64,000 nucleotides of DNA from Mesaphorura yosii (lineage: Eukaryota > Arthropoda > Collembola > Poduromorpha > Tullbergiidae). Shown in pieces: positions 31,004 to 43,800 of this stretch; position 1 is the first letter of the stretch, and each line of letters starts with the position of its first letter. Position numbers and translations under genes: made by a program. The stretch is taken from NCBI GenBank assembly GCA_009869945.1, contig WIXG01000058.1, positions 186,001-250,000 of the forward strand, written 5' to 3'. Below the pieces are notes generated by a model. It was not told where the DNA came from. It saw only the letters and a program-made list of their open reading frames with translations, and made no database searches.

Positions 31004-34000
31004 TTTATGCGGAGTGGAGTGGAGTGGAGGAACAAGTTAATGGTAATTGGCTCACTACGGCGCGGCGCCGACTTTAATGGCACACTGAAATGAAACAGAA
31101 TGAAGCTCGTGCAGGGCAGGAGGCAAGCGGAACTTTTCCGAAAGCGATTAACTTGAATGAAATCAGTAATTTTATGGCTGAAATGACAAACTCTTCTCCC
31201 AAGTCTCAGAATGCGTCAAAGTCTACCTTGCCTTGCCTTGCGCGCGTGGGACTGACTGATGAGCTGAACCCTAAGCGTTGAATCGACACCTTTCGAACGA
31301 GTAATTTGTCTGTGATCGGCAATTCGGGTGAAATCTTCTTTTATACCGGAATCTAGGCTGGAATCTGCGTACAAATACGATTTGCAGTGAGTTTTCGAGA
31401 ATGTTCGCCCATCTCGTTGTTCTTGTTCCTGTATTGCTACCGTGCACAGTATCGTATCATCATCGTCATGATCCTCATCGACAAGTATAAGGCAGGGAGG
31501 TGTGCAGTATAGAACCACGCGCACCTTATCGAATCGTAGCCAGCCCAGCCCTGGCGTAGTTAAAACAAATGGAGAGAGTGGTGAAAAGAGACTTAAATTG
31601 GAATGAGCAAGATGGATCAGGGCAGGGAAAGGGAGCGAGAACAAGACTGAGAAGGAGAAAGGTACGTGAGGCAAACAAGTGTCTGTAGGAAAAACCTCAA
31701 CAACACCAACGCGTTTTTCAGATCAGCCTCTAACGCTAGCAAAGCCGAAGCCGTGGCCTGATTCTTCGAAGCCAGGCCATGTGGAGCTAGTCATCCGGTC
31801 CAAAGGTGCGTCGTTTTCAATAACCGTGCAGCATATCACACCACACCGACATCATCATTAATCGCTGTGAAATACGCCAAACTCGAACGTGAGTTGGCGA
31901 ATGGATTACGCCCAAGCTGTTTCATGATGCAAGAAATTCGCATTTATAATACGGGAGAGGTAAGCCCGAAATGAGAGACCGCGGGGCTTGAATGTATTAG
32001 GCAGAGATTTAAGCTGGTTTGACATGTTGTATGATGTATTAGGTTACGCTCGTGGAGAAAACAATGCGCGAACAAAGTATAATGCATTGTATGGCATGTC
32101 CTCATGAAACAATGAAACCACCCACCCTGGGAATCAGAAAGGACAGAGACAATTAGGTTTCTGGAAGCACGAAGCATGGCTGCCATACAATCGCAATCGC
32201 GGCATGGCTTAGGCGCTGGGCGCGTCATTCTACAAGTTATCTGACAAAATTCGTTCTTGCTGCAAATCAGAGCACGATTTTTGATGAGATATGCAATAAA
32301 TGTCTGTTGAGTAACTGATCAATCATTATTATTGACATTCGCACCTGAAAACGAGGTTTGAGAATAATTCCGACTTTTTCCTGTGAAAGGCCACCGGATT
32401 ATCGTCGCCCAACTGTTTCGGGCAAGGATTACTGGGATTTATCTCAGTAGACTGGCTCTGTCTGAAATACAGCAATTATCTTGTTTTGCTGAAGTGATTT
32501 GTCGTGGAAAATAACAGTTTGAATTAATTCATGGAACTCATCCGGAGCTTCTTCATACTACCAACTTCATATAGCTTATAACTTTATACTTGTACTGAAC
32601 CAATTCACTTGAAGTGTTTGTAGTGAGTTACTTCTTGCACAAAAACCTCAACGGCACCGATAACCGATTGGATCGGCTTGTCTTGTGACACAAATGATGC
32701 GGGCGTTGGATTTCATTTCACTTCCTCAAAATCTGTTTTAATTTGGTTTCCGCCTGCGCTCCGTCCAGTATTATTAGTGTTCTGATGTACTCGATCCAGT
32801 CTTAATCTCAGTTGAATGCTGAATCAGCTCAAGTACACAATTTGATCGATTATGAATTCATGACGCGCGGGCCTCTTGCATTCGCCTTCCAGTAGGCTGC
32901 TTGAAGGCAGTGGCAGCAGGAGTAAAAAGAGACCGGCGACCGGCAATATTAATGTTGTAATCCGAAGCTTGCGAACCGAGAGAGGAGACCTGACACCACG
33001 AACGTGATGGCAGAATGATATTGACGCTACACGATACACGCTACCTGAACTATAAGATATCATGTTCGCGAAACGAAAACATGATCCTCAAAACCTATCA
33101 ATCTTCAATTTTAAATTATTGTCGGTACCCCAAAGGGTCTGTCTTGCTTACGGCATTGGCATAATCTCGAACCCTGCTTACGCAATAACGGAATTGTTAC
33201 GCAAATTGCAAATATCAAATGTATGGCGAACACGATCACAATGTCAAGACGTGAGAAGTGGGCTGACCGTTGGCAATTGACGTTTAATGGTGGCGGCAGT
33301 AGCAAATTCAGCTTAAATTCGAGCCCTCACCCTGCATTGGTAAACAAAAACAAAAGTTAACAACTTGCTAGTAGACCAATTAATCAACTCGTCCGTCTGC
33401 CGACGCGTTTCCTCTTGCAATCGTCTGAACGTCCTTCGTCCTTCCTCAAGATCGTGAGTTCTGTGCGTTCTTGTGTTCGTTGCTTTCTCTTTGCATCGCG
33501 CCAATAAGATGTGCCTTGTGTGGACTGACGGGAGTATAGCCAGAGGGAAAGTCAAGTACACCGTGTAGAATCCGTGGGCCGTTGGCACTGGCAGTGCGAC
33601 GCAGTTAAGATTTTAATAGACCAAGTGACATGCACTTGAAATGTAAATGCTGAAAAGCTGAAAATCCTTAAATGACGTACGACGGCTACCAGTCAGCCAT
33701 CCAGTTAGGGTGTCATTTTATCTAGTTTCTGTACGCGTTCTCGGTTTCAGGACCGGCAAATGTGGTTGGAGCTTGACTTGACTCTCGTCATCTTTCGCCC
33801 CTCTTCTTGAGTGCTTTCTTTACACACACTCATTGGCTTACGTAAGTGGTGAAGTCGTGAAGTCCGTCGTTTAGCCAATTTCACGCTTGTGAAAGAAGGA
33901 CAGCTCATTCATTCTTGATTGGAAAAGTAATCGGATGCATTTTCCGGTTTTCCGTCGCCAGAAGTGAAATTTTTCAATTTCATCTTCGAGCTTTCATATT

Positions 34001-34394
34001 TCTCTGCATTCATTCGCGTTTTGACATTTCTCTCGGGCCATTCTCGATTGTGACTTGAGACAGTTCCGGCAGTCACAACGTTGCGTTACAGCAGAGCCGC
34101 GGTCGCACCACAGGCCAGCGTTCCAAACCCACTCCACGACCATACGCAGCACGCACGCATTACAGAGGCTCATTAAGAAAGTCGTGTGGGAAAAAGAAAG
34201 TCATTTCGGTGGTTAATGCACTTAAGAGGGAAAGAGATTAACAGATTTTCTGTCAGACTGCTTTCAAAACTTGTACAGATTCCATCTTATTACTGAGTCA
34301 AGTGGGTCTTGTACGCTTGTGGCTTGTCATTTGTCTAGTCCATAAAATTAGGAAAATTTGATTGCGTCAAGTACATACAGAAGAAGTTTTCAGA
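31004..34394. promoter_or_regulatory. Head-to-head upstream region of two allatostatin genes
   Basis: This 3.4-kb stretch separates the start codons of the divergent AstCCC-like and AstCC-like genes and must hold both promoters. The 152-codon frame at 31216-31674 (-) has no family match or splice support. I did not find a third allatostatin-C peptide core on either strand. Confidence 0.45.
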
Positions 34395-35652
34395 ATGGAG
34401 TCAACCAGCAGTCAACACCGTAAAGTGATTGTGATACTTGCAATTGTTGCCGTTATCCTTCAGCAAAGCCACGTCCACTGTACGTCAGTTTCAAGCCCAA
34501 AATCCAGCCATGACGCTGACGCGAGTCGGCCATCTGCACCGGCCTCCATGAATTCAGAGAAAGTCGACGTCGGCCTTCTGCAGCAACCCCGGCCCAAGCA
34601 GCCCCAGTCACAGTCTTCGTTGGCAGCTGCAGCGCTGATCATGGGCCCACTTTCGTCGATGATTTCACAAATGCGTAGCGGGATCCGTCAGATAAAGCGC
34701 CGAGATGTAGCGGGGCAAGATGAGCTGGACGACGAGAACATCAGCGTCGGTGGTGGGAGCAACCAACCGGTGACGGATCAAGTGTTTTACCCAATGGTAA
34801 GATAATTCAGTGTATCCAAGCGTAATTTGAGTAATTTCAGCCTCCTGTATTCATTTACCCACATTTTGGCAGCTGATATCGAAGAAATCGGCGACGGCTC
34901 TGAATAAACTGATTTATGCGTTGAAGACCAGCTTGGACTCGGCATCACTCGAACAGGTAGGATACGAAATTTTGCGCCAGTCAGCCTCGGGTCGTGAAAC
35001 CATCAATTAATTTTACGACTAATTCTCGAATTCGAATTTAATTTTTACCTGCTGCATTCTTACGTTCTGCCTACCACCTTACTACTGACATTCCTTCATT
35101 TGCTACGATTGCCACTGTTCTGCCTTGCTTCTGCGTTCTGCCTTCTTTCACATTCCACGCCATGACATGCCAGGGTACCTCCACGCCTGGATTCCCACTT
35201 ACTGGCCTGGCAGCCAAGCCAGTTAGTGTCAGGGACGTTCAGGCGACACCCCAGCAAGCTCTTTTTGCACAATGGTCCTACGATCCGGTACATGCCCACT
35301 CATTTTTTGCATGCTTTTCTATTTTTAGAACAAGCCAAAGTAAGTAATAATTAAGCATCTTAAATAGAGCCTTGGCCTTTTTTTATTAGCTTTAGCTTTC
35401 ACGCCTACGAATTACGAAAAGAGTAGTCAGGCCAGGCCAGCAGAGCTTCAGCCTTGCTTCACAGTAAACATCATCAAAAGACCATAAATTACTGCGAATC
35501 TCCATTTAAATCCATTTATTACTCGGCCCTGCTCATAATCTTTGTTTTTGTGTCTTGCACAGTACAATCCACATCTCCAAAGACGTACTAACCAGCAGAA
35601 AGATCGTAAAAATTATCTTCGCTGTTATTTCAATGCTGTTTCCTGTTTCTAA
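34395..35652 (+). CDS. AstCC: Allatostatin CC (double C) neuropeptide precursor
   Basis: Secreted prohormone in four exons, all phase 0: 34395-34796, 34873-34956, 35174-35287 and 35563-35652, giving 229 aa. The ATG at 34395 precedes a signal peptide (VIVILAIVAVILQQSHVHC). A long spacer contains basic sites such as IKRR and QRR. The C-terminus NYLRCYFNAVSCF follows DRK and ends with Phe as a free acid. The C-Y-F-N-A-V-S-C core is that of arthropod AstCC peptides, which usually read YWRCYFNAVSCF. Here Leu replaces the Trp. Cleavage at the upstream RR would give a longer 20-residue form starting TNQQK. A short splice-flanked block at 35329-35339 may be an alternative exon. Polyadenylation signals follow at 35836-35841. 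Confidence 0.88.
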
Positions 35653-37859
35653 AACCCTAATCAGGGCATCTGGAGTCCGACCAGCCAAGGAACCTCCGTA
35701 GTGAGTCGTGTATTCGTGTGACCTGAATTCAGATCAGAAGACCATGACCAGAAGACCGCAAACAACATCTCAATTTGTCATTCTCATCATTAAATTTCTT
35801 TCTCCTCTGTGTACTACATGTTGTGATGTGTAAACAATAAAAATCAACTGGAACTTTCCGTAACTCCGTACTAATTTCGGACGTAAATTTGTTAAATGCA
35901 TTCATTTCCATTCTTTGTTGAATGAAATAAAAAGTCAAAACAAGGTCCAGACCCGCTACCCACTAATGGTAAAGCTGGCTACTTTCTTTATTTCATACTT
36001 TCGCGGTTCGCGAAAAGAGCTAAGAGCAAATTGACAAAAACAGAATCAACGTCAACAAGTTAGAAAATAACCAAACGCTACATAACTAAAATTTCATGAA
36101 GGTATTCACTAATTTAATGACATTAAACACAAACATGCGGACAACATCAACGTCAATACAACAAATGAACATAACAAAATACCTCACATTAGGGCTACAA
36201 GATAGTATACAAGATTGCATTATGATTGCATTGCGACCGGCCTGTCCTGCCCGTCCGTCATCACCGGCACACTGGTGGCACGGCTGGCGAATGATTATCG
36301 ACATGGTACAATTTTAGGCTTGCGCTTATGAAAATATATAGTTTAATGGTAGTAATACTTTTTGTATCGCATCATAACTTGATTTACGTACACTAAAGGC
36401 CGAACTACTAAAATACATATGAAATTTCACAGAATTCAACATCAACCCTGTCTGCCCGAATTTACATCAATTCTTAGCACATAACGCGTGTGTTAATGCA
36501 TTATGGGAAATGAGAATTGCTTTCACAACTGCTTTTACTCACGAATCACGTGCTGGAGTCGTGTCGGCGCCGCAGTGTTCGTGGCTAATGTGCATGTATT
36601 CTAAAAGGATTACGCGCAAATTATGCTATTTCTATTCAGTATTGCTAGCGCTAAGATACCCTCGTGAATGTACTTCGCATAACGCATCAAATTTTTGGTA
36701 TAGTTTTGAAACTGGAACTCGACCGACCCCTCACTCGCTTAAACTACAAAAACTATAAGAAAGCGCTAAGAAACTATCTTATAATGATAATGACTTGTAA
36801 ATGTGCCCGACAGCGCCGACACTGTCTGGATGTCCGTGCCCTTTAGTCTGATGGGCTGCGGCTGCAGATGTCAAGTAAATAATTACAGTTGTGCCTGTCA
36901 CCCGTTTTATTGCTTTGTCGCATGAAACTTGAACTCTTTTTCTTATCAGTTTTACAAAGTGTCTAAATCACGCTTCATGTCTGCAAATGTGTAAGAATTA
37001 CTGCCGACTGCGACGAGTTAGTTCAAAGATGAGGAAGATGAAACAGAAATAGTTGCGTCGGTTCCAGTCGAGTTTCACTGTTGTCGGGATTTTCTTTGAT
37101 CTGGGTCTGTGTCTTGCCTTGTGTTTGCTGGCAGCTTAGCGTGGGTAAAGAAGATTGTTCTTGGAATTAATTGTGCGCTCTCACACAGTTTTTGTCTTAC
37201 TTTCTCTCATTTCTCGCTTGATCTTGAAATAAAAGGCAGAAAAGTATGAACTTTGGCGTTAAAGCTGTTCTCGTTTCAATACATGATCTTGTCTTTGCTT
37301 GTCTTCCAAGGCATTCCAACATTTCCGAGCCATTTGATTCTTTAACCTGTTTTCTGATTGTTGTCTTCCATCTTCTCATCTCCTCCTCGACGCTTACGCT
37401 TGCTGGGTACTCACTTTCACTTGACTGTTCCATGCCGCATGCTGATGCTGTGTCTCAGGTTATTGGATGGTGCACTTGCTTCTTGAAAGTTATCAATTAA
37501 AACTCTAAAACTGCAAGCCATTTCCGGTTCGTACAATATTCATGCTGCTATTGCTTGCTTCCAATATCAAGGCACTGATTGTCACAGTCAATTACGTCGT
37601 ACATAAAATAGCGGATTAATTAAAAGGATGGACTAGAGTATCGTGTATCGTCTTCTTTAATATGAAGTAATTAAAGGCGTTACTGATTTTTCACCGGTTT
37701 AGTTGCTGTTGCTAGTAAGCGATGCCTCGTTTTCCATATGAATCTCGGGTCCTTGCTATGATTCGCTGGGAACACGAACGCATGGAATCGTACGCCGCAT
37801 CACGCATCTCATTAAATAGAATTTTTTGCAATAGGTTTCAGGGTGCATCTTATGTTCGG
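35653..37859. other. Intergenic region between AstCC and the SAND/SAM gene
   Basis: This holds the AstCC 3' UTR and probably the 3' UTR of the SAND/SAM gene; minus-strand AATAAA at 36906-36911 is a candidate signal for the latter. No additional coding region was recognised. Confidence 0.45.
35836..35841 (+). terminator. Polyadenylation signal of AstCC
   Basis: AATAAA about 185 nt after the stop codon. Another AATAAA lies roughly 90 nt further on. Confidence 0.45.
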
Positions 37860-40800
37860 CTACTTGGCATCGGGACTGACGTGGCAATGAATGCAATGCA
37901 CGCACACTGGACAATTGCCCAATTTCTTCGCAATTGTCGACTTAAACTTGAGTGCTGGACCCAGCTTCATGTTCATGTTTTGTATGAGGTGTTCTTCGGT
38001 GAGCAGCGGGAGCGATGTGCCGTCTATTGAGTGGTCACGGAATGCCTGCCAAGTCAACAATTGAACAGATAAAGATTATATGATTTCAATGCGATACCCG
38101 GCCGGTAAAACATTAAACAGGCCGTCACCGACGACGACGGCAGAGGTGCATTGAGTCATGTAGGGAGTGTGGAGATTAATGATTAGAATATGAGAAAAGG
38201 TTGAGGGCGAAGACTGCATACTGTTAGCATGAATGACGTTATTTCTTGACTCTATACTTTGCAAAAATTGATACACTTGACTAACCTGCACGTACTCCGC
38301 ACAGAGATCAATCGAACTGACGAAAGAGCAGACATCGTCAATTGTCCAGGACGAAATTGATTCGGCTTCACTCGAACAGCCAGAGCATGCCGAGCCGCAG
38401 CGTTTTGCCTGTTTGGATTTCTTTGGTAAGGAGAGAAGTGATTGGGCAGCAGCGGATTGGTTCAGAAAGAGACTCGCGGCGGCTGCCGAGCCAAGAGGAT
38501 TGCCCATTAGCAAAGAGCCAGTCGCTCCACCGGCGGCGGAAGACAAGTCGAGGGGACTGCTTGGTCTTTTCAGGCCGCTGCCGGCAAGAATTGGTGGTGT
38601 CGTCGGAAGTGATGTGGATCCCCCGTTTGGAGTGGTTCGGCTGTTGGAACTGCTCCCGTGCGTCGGGCTGTTGTTGGCCGCGGCCACTGCCGCTGAGCGC
38701 ACCATCGAAAGCAGCGTTTGTGTCGAACTCATGTCGATCAGCGGAAACGGAATCTTGTCAGCTTGCGCCTGCTGCTGCTGCTGAAAGGCGAGCAGACTTG
38801 CGGCCGCCGCAGCTGCACCTGGTTTCAAAAATCTTGTATCGAATGCGAATGAGGAGGAACGTGCCGCTGGATAAAGACTGCAAATAAAAATGGACAAGTG
38901 AAAGTGAAATTTATGCAATGTTACAAATCGCACGGGACAGGATGCAGCGGCGGGTTATAATTTCATGGAAAGGCCACAAAAACCATGAAAATCACGTCCT
39001 ATGCTGCACGCCGCAGGCCGAAGTGCACACATTTTGGAATAAAGTTTTGATTTTGATGCATTTGCCCCAGTTGCGATTATAATTGGTATTTTGTGAAAGT
39101 TTTCCATTCATTCGTGAGTTCATTTCAAATGAATGAATTGTATTCAAAAACTTTGCTTTTGTGAGGATTCTTGTTCTGTTCTTCAAAATTGCGCGTAAGT
39201 AAAAATATTTCGCTGGCAATGCAATGCTGGTTCGAGAAGTGAAAGGAAGCAGGATGCTGCTTTCTCTCGAAAGCTCCGGATCTCACCATCCAAATCCAAA
39301 TTGAATATAAAACTCCAGCCGCGCGGCGCAGTGTGCGCTATCAAAACAAGTTATAAAACCGTGTGGGAGGACGTGAACCTCATTCTGCTTGTAGGAAGCA
39401 GCAGAAACAAGCTTTCCATTCCTTTCCAGGATTTTTTACAAGGAAGTTAATGCGAAAGCACGCCACGCAATACTATGCCGTAATCGTAAACGTAAATAAG
39501 TAAACACTAAACACTTACTCATTCGGATTTGCATTATTGTACTTGGCCGCCAGACTCCTCATAAAATCACTGTAATTTCGACTCATCATCTGTTCCATTT
39601 GCTTAAGTGGTGGGCTCGGCGGTCCACCGTCCGCGCCTGCCCCACTTTTTCCTGAGCCGGAGCTTGGCGTATTGTTGTTGTTGGTTTCAGTTGGACTTGG
39701 GGACGATCTCACCGACTCTGGACTCTGTCGCTCATTTTTGATGGCGGCCCGTTTCTTGGCTGATTTGCTGCTGGATTTTGAGTTTGGGTTGCCTGTGGCG
39801 CTCGTCATTGATGCGGACAGCGATTGCGACTGCTTCTCGCCGGCTTGGTCCTCGTCCACAGAATCGGAAGATGCTGCTATACAAAAATGTTGACATAACG
39901 TTAGTTTTATGCGGTTTAAGGCTGTATAAATATATCGCGTCGTCGAGTGAGTCGAGTTGCGTATGCATTTCGCGTTCAGAGTTCATGTCTTGATATTTTT
40001 ATCACATGCCAATGCAAAATGTAAAGAAAGCGCTTTGCTTTGCATATTCGTGTGTTTGGCATTCCCTCAGCGTTTTTTAACCAAAGACGCTTTGTTTATT
40101 TTCTCCTTCTCACAAAACAAACTGGCGGCGGGACTTAACCTCTTCAGAGAAAAATTCTGAGGTCCTAATCTCTCTATCGGCTGTCGGAAAACGACCAACG
40201 TCTTCATCAGCGCAATGCAGCAGTGAACAAAGAAAACCCTTAATTCGATTTTTCTTCTTCTTGATTCCACGAAATCGATGAAAAAACTATAAATAAACTA
40301 CATAAATATGATTGTGATTCATGATCAGTGTCAGCCCAGAAGAAAAGGAGCTCCAAATAAAATATAAAAATGATTCCATTTGAATGAATATCTTCAGGTC
40401 CTGAATCAGCGTAGCGAAGCAATCGGAGAACCACAGCCACGGAATCCGTGTACGCGTGAAGAAGTAGCAGGCAAAGACGTGAAGGCAAGTTGAGAGGAGA
40501 TTTCTTTCGAAAAGTCACGTTGGTGTAATAATCAGAGTGATTTTGCACTATCTTTTGAAAGTCTTTAAAAATAAAGTACTCAGGCAATCGCAAGTGCATT
40601 GCTTTGCGCTGGGAAGATTTTCTTCGGAACGGAAATTTCTCAATTGAAAATCCAAGCACTTGTACCAAGATTGACCTGGCACAGTGTTGCTCAAAAGTAC
40701 GAGACGACGAAAGCGTTTAAAATGGATTTGGCATACCAGTTGCAGGTTGGTTGATGAGCCGGAATGAGATTCGAGTACGAGGTGAGCTGAACCAAGCACT

Positions 40801-43800
40801 AAGCACGTTCAAGTCCTGCCTGCCTGCTCTAAACTCTAAAGATTCTGCCGTCTCATCGTCGCCTCATTGATAAAAGAAAAAGTTGAGACGAAAGATGTGT
40901 CCGTCCATTGGTTTTGGTTGAGAATCAGAAAAAGCTGCTTGCTTCTTTTCTCAACTTCTATTCTATTTACTAAAAATTATTTATTCGTACTACTCCCATT
41001 GAAAGCGTCACGTCATAGTCATACTCGTAGTCATCATTGACCGACCTGTTGCGACTGCGATTGGGAGCTGTTTCCAAGCACGTACAGTCAAAACGAAATC
41101 GTAAGAACGAAGACATGAGAAAGCAGATTTTAGATTTTATTGGTCGCTCGGCACGGCACGGCTCGACTTGGCCGTTCAACAAGTCTTTTCTTCTCAGCCA
41201 GCGTAGCGCTGTGCTTTATTTCATAATTCCTCACGAAATCGAAAGAAATCCGTGGAAATCCTTTTTCATGTTAACATGAACCGAGTCAATTTTTTGGAAT
41301 GTTGTACATGTACAGTAATTGTAAAGGGTGGAATGAGTATAGAAATAGCCAAAATATCACAGCAGCGGTAGCAGCAGCAGTTTGGACTGGATCATTTTAA
41401 GAATGAAACCCTCAGCTTCAGCTTCTTAATGGCCTGGCCTGGGAAAAATCTCCCATTCATTCATGGGGGAGCCTGACCAACACACTGGTCTCAGCCGGCT
41501 ACAGAGTTTCTTCTTCAGTAATTCTTTCATAAAACGCGAGACGGTCGATCAGAAATTGTACTTGTTATGAGGCCGGAACGGACGCGGAACACCTTCTGCT
41601 TGTTTTCTTCCGCAGTAAGCAGCGTATTGTCTACCACACACCCAATAATTAATTTTCAGACGGATTCCTACATTTTTATGACCCACTCGCTGCACTGGCT
41701 TGTTTTAGCTCCAGCGTTTGACGGGTTACAGAATTTCAGTATTTTGTCTTGCGCTTAGCAATTAATTAGTGTCTAAATCGAAACTTCAACTTACGTCCGT
41801 AGCACCAAGACGGCCATACAACGGGACTGCTGTGATTATCCAGCTCTGTCATGGTTTTGGTTCTGAGCTTTCACGGGTAAATCAATAGCACTTGGAATAC
41901 ATGAATAATTTCTCTCCAGACGTGTTTCGAGTCTCCCACACTAAACATTTGTGTCTGTCTGTTCGTAGTCTATTGCGTCAGTCAGCTGCAGAGTTTCCCG
42001 TCCCTCGTATACGTATGCAAATGCAATTTCCTTCAAGGAACTTATTGTAAAACTATTTTAATAACTCAACTCAAGTTTACTGCTTTAACCTTCTGAACGT
42101 TCTGAAATAATTGAAGTTTTTGAAAAGCACAGTTTGCAGTTTGCAGTAATTTTGAGTTTTCAGACGGTAACACTTGTTGCTTGCGTATGCGGTTCGTTCG
42201 AGCTAGAGATCCGGTTAGCAGTTAGCGCGTCCCACAGCCATGTCGCATCGCGTCGCGACGACGACTAATATTCCAATTATTGAAGCAGTTTTACAGTTCA
42301 CGACGATGACGGTCCACGTTCGTTCGGCGCGTTGACTCGTCGTTAGTTGTTACTCGTTCTTTAAAGCGCAATTTGCAATTTGCAGTCGCAATTATTTGTG
42401 TCTTGTTTGTTTGCAAGTAAACACATTTATCACTACATTAGCATCAGCATCTCAGCATCAGCATTGTTGTCTCATTCATGATCTTGTGTGGGTTTAACTT
42501 CCTAGAACTAAACTTAAGTTGTTTTCTTTCATGAGGGCGACAACGACGGGACGGGTCAATGAGGGTGCTTTGTATTCAATGATCGTCTGGCTGGCTGCCG
42601 CTGTCAACAGTCAAGAGTCAAAACCCGAAACGAAGAATCAGTCAAGTTAGAATTGAGCCTGGCTTGACTTGGCTTTCTTTCTCACTGTCAATGTCGAAGT
42701 CAACACGTGCAGTCAAGATTTTCGCCCGACTAGAATCGTCGTTTGTGATCTGTTTATTTTCTCTTTCGTATTAAACTACAATCGAGGAAACTTCTTTTGC
42801 TGCACGTACGCGGTACCGATTTCAGATTTCACCATTCACGCACGTTGTCCAGTTCTCATGAGTCACAGCTCACTTCACTGCTCACAGAAATCTTTGCGTA
42901 ACAACAATGAAAATGATCACATTGATTCGATTCGAGTTTACGCTCAAGACTGACTGAGACTGACTTGACTGTTGACTAACTCAACAGTCGAGAAAAAAGT
43001 TAAGAAGCTCGTGGTGCGATGCGGTGAGGTAGAGTTAATAGTAATAGCATTAAGACTGGGACTGACTGAGACCCTCAGCCTGTTGCTTTATAAAAAAAGT
43101 GTTTCACACCTTGGTTGCCCAAGGCGATGGCAATCCATCTCAGCGTACTACTCGTATCTCGCCGAATCGTTCTTTCATCATTGTCATAACCAATGCATCA
43201 CAGACGCAAGCACAAGCACGGGCACAGGTTGAGACTCATCTTTAAGGTTCGTGCCTAAGATTCGTACGTACGTAGATTCGATTCGTAAGTACATAATAAT
43301 AACAGTAATAAATAAAGCAGGTAGTCAAGTCATAATTCTTGGTCTGGCTTGGTTGCGGGTTTAGAATTCAGCAGCATTCTGATTGCTTCTGCTTCATCTG
43401 TCTCGCTGACTTTGCTGAGCGTTGATGGATCCTTGAGATTCAAAAATAGAATAACCTCTGTACCGTGCCTTAGAAAGAAGATGCGCTCATGCACGCATCA
43501 ACGCATCCTCCACCACGCGACTATTACCGTATTAAAGCATCTCGTGTTTCCCTTTGACTTGACTTCTCTTGTCTTTTACTGATCAATTATCATTTTTATG
43601 CGTCCTGTGTCGTGCTCGTCACTCGGCATCCTTCCTTCTCTTAAATCTCAGCGTCAGCCCAGTGAGCAGGATGAAATGACATGATGATGACGGTGATAGG
43701 AATAGGTGGTCCTTACACGTATACGAGTTGCCGGCACAGGCTCAGGTAAAGATTCCGTGTGAGTGAGACCTGTCTGCCTTTCATTGCGTTTTGCGTGCGT

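Noticed and set aside
31216-31674. 152-codon minus-strand ORF between the allatostatin genes
   Set aside because: Low-information sequence without family match; probably chance in the shared upstream region.
37860-38045. Joining the SAM exon to the exon at 28166-28408
   Set aside because: The 28166-28408 exon joins in phase to the signal-peptide exon at 30749-31003 and ends in an allatostatin peptide, so it is a separate gene.
38342-38887. 181-codon plus-strand ORF
   Set aside because: It is the antisense shadow of the SAM-domain exon, which has clear homology and splice sites.
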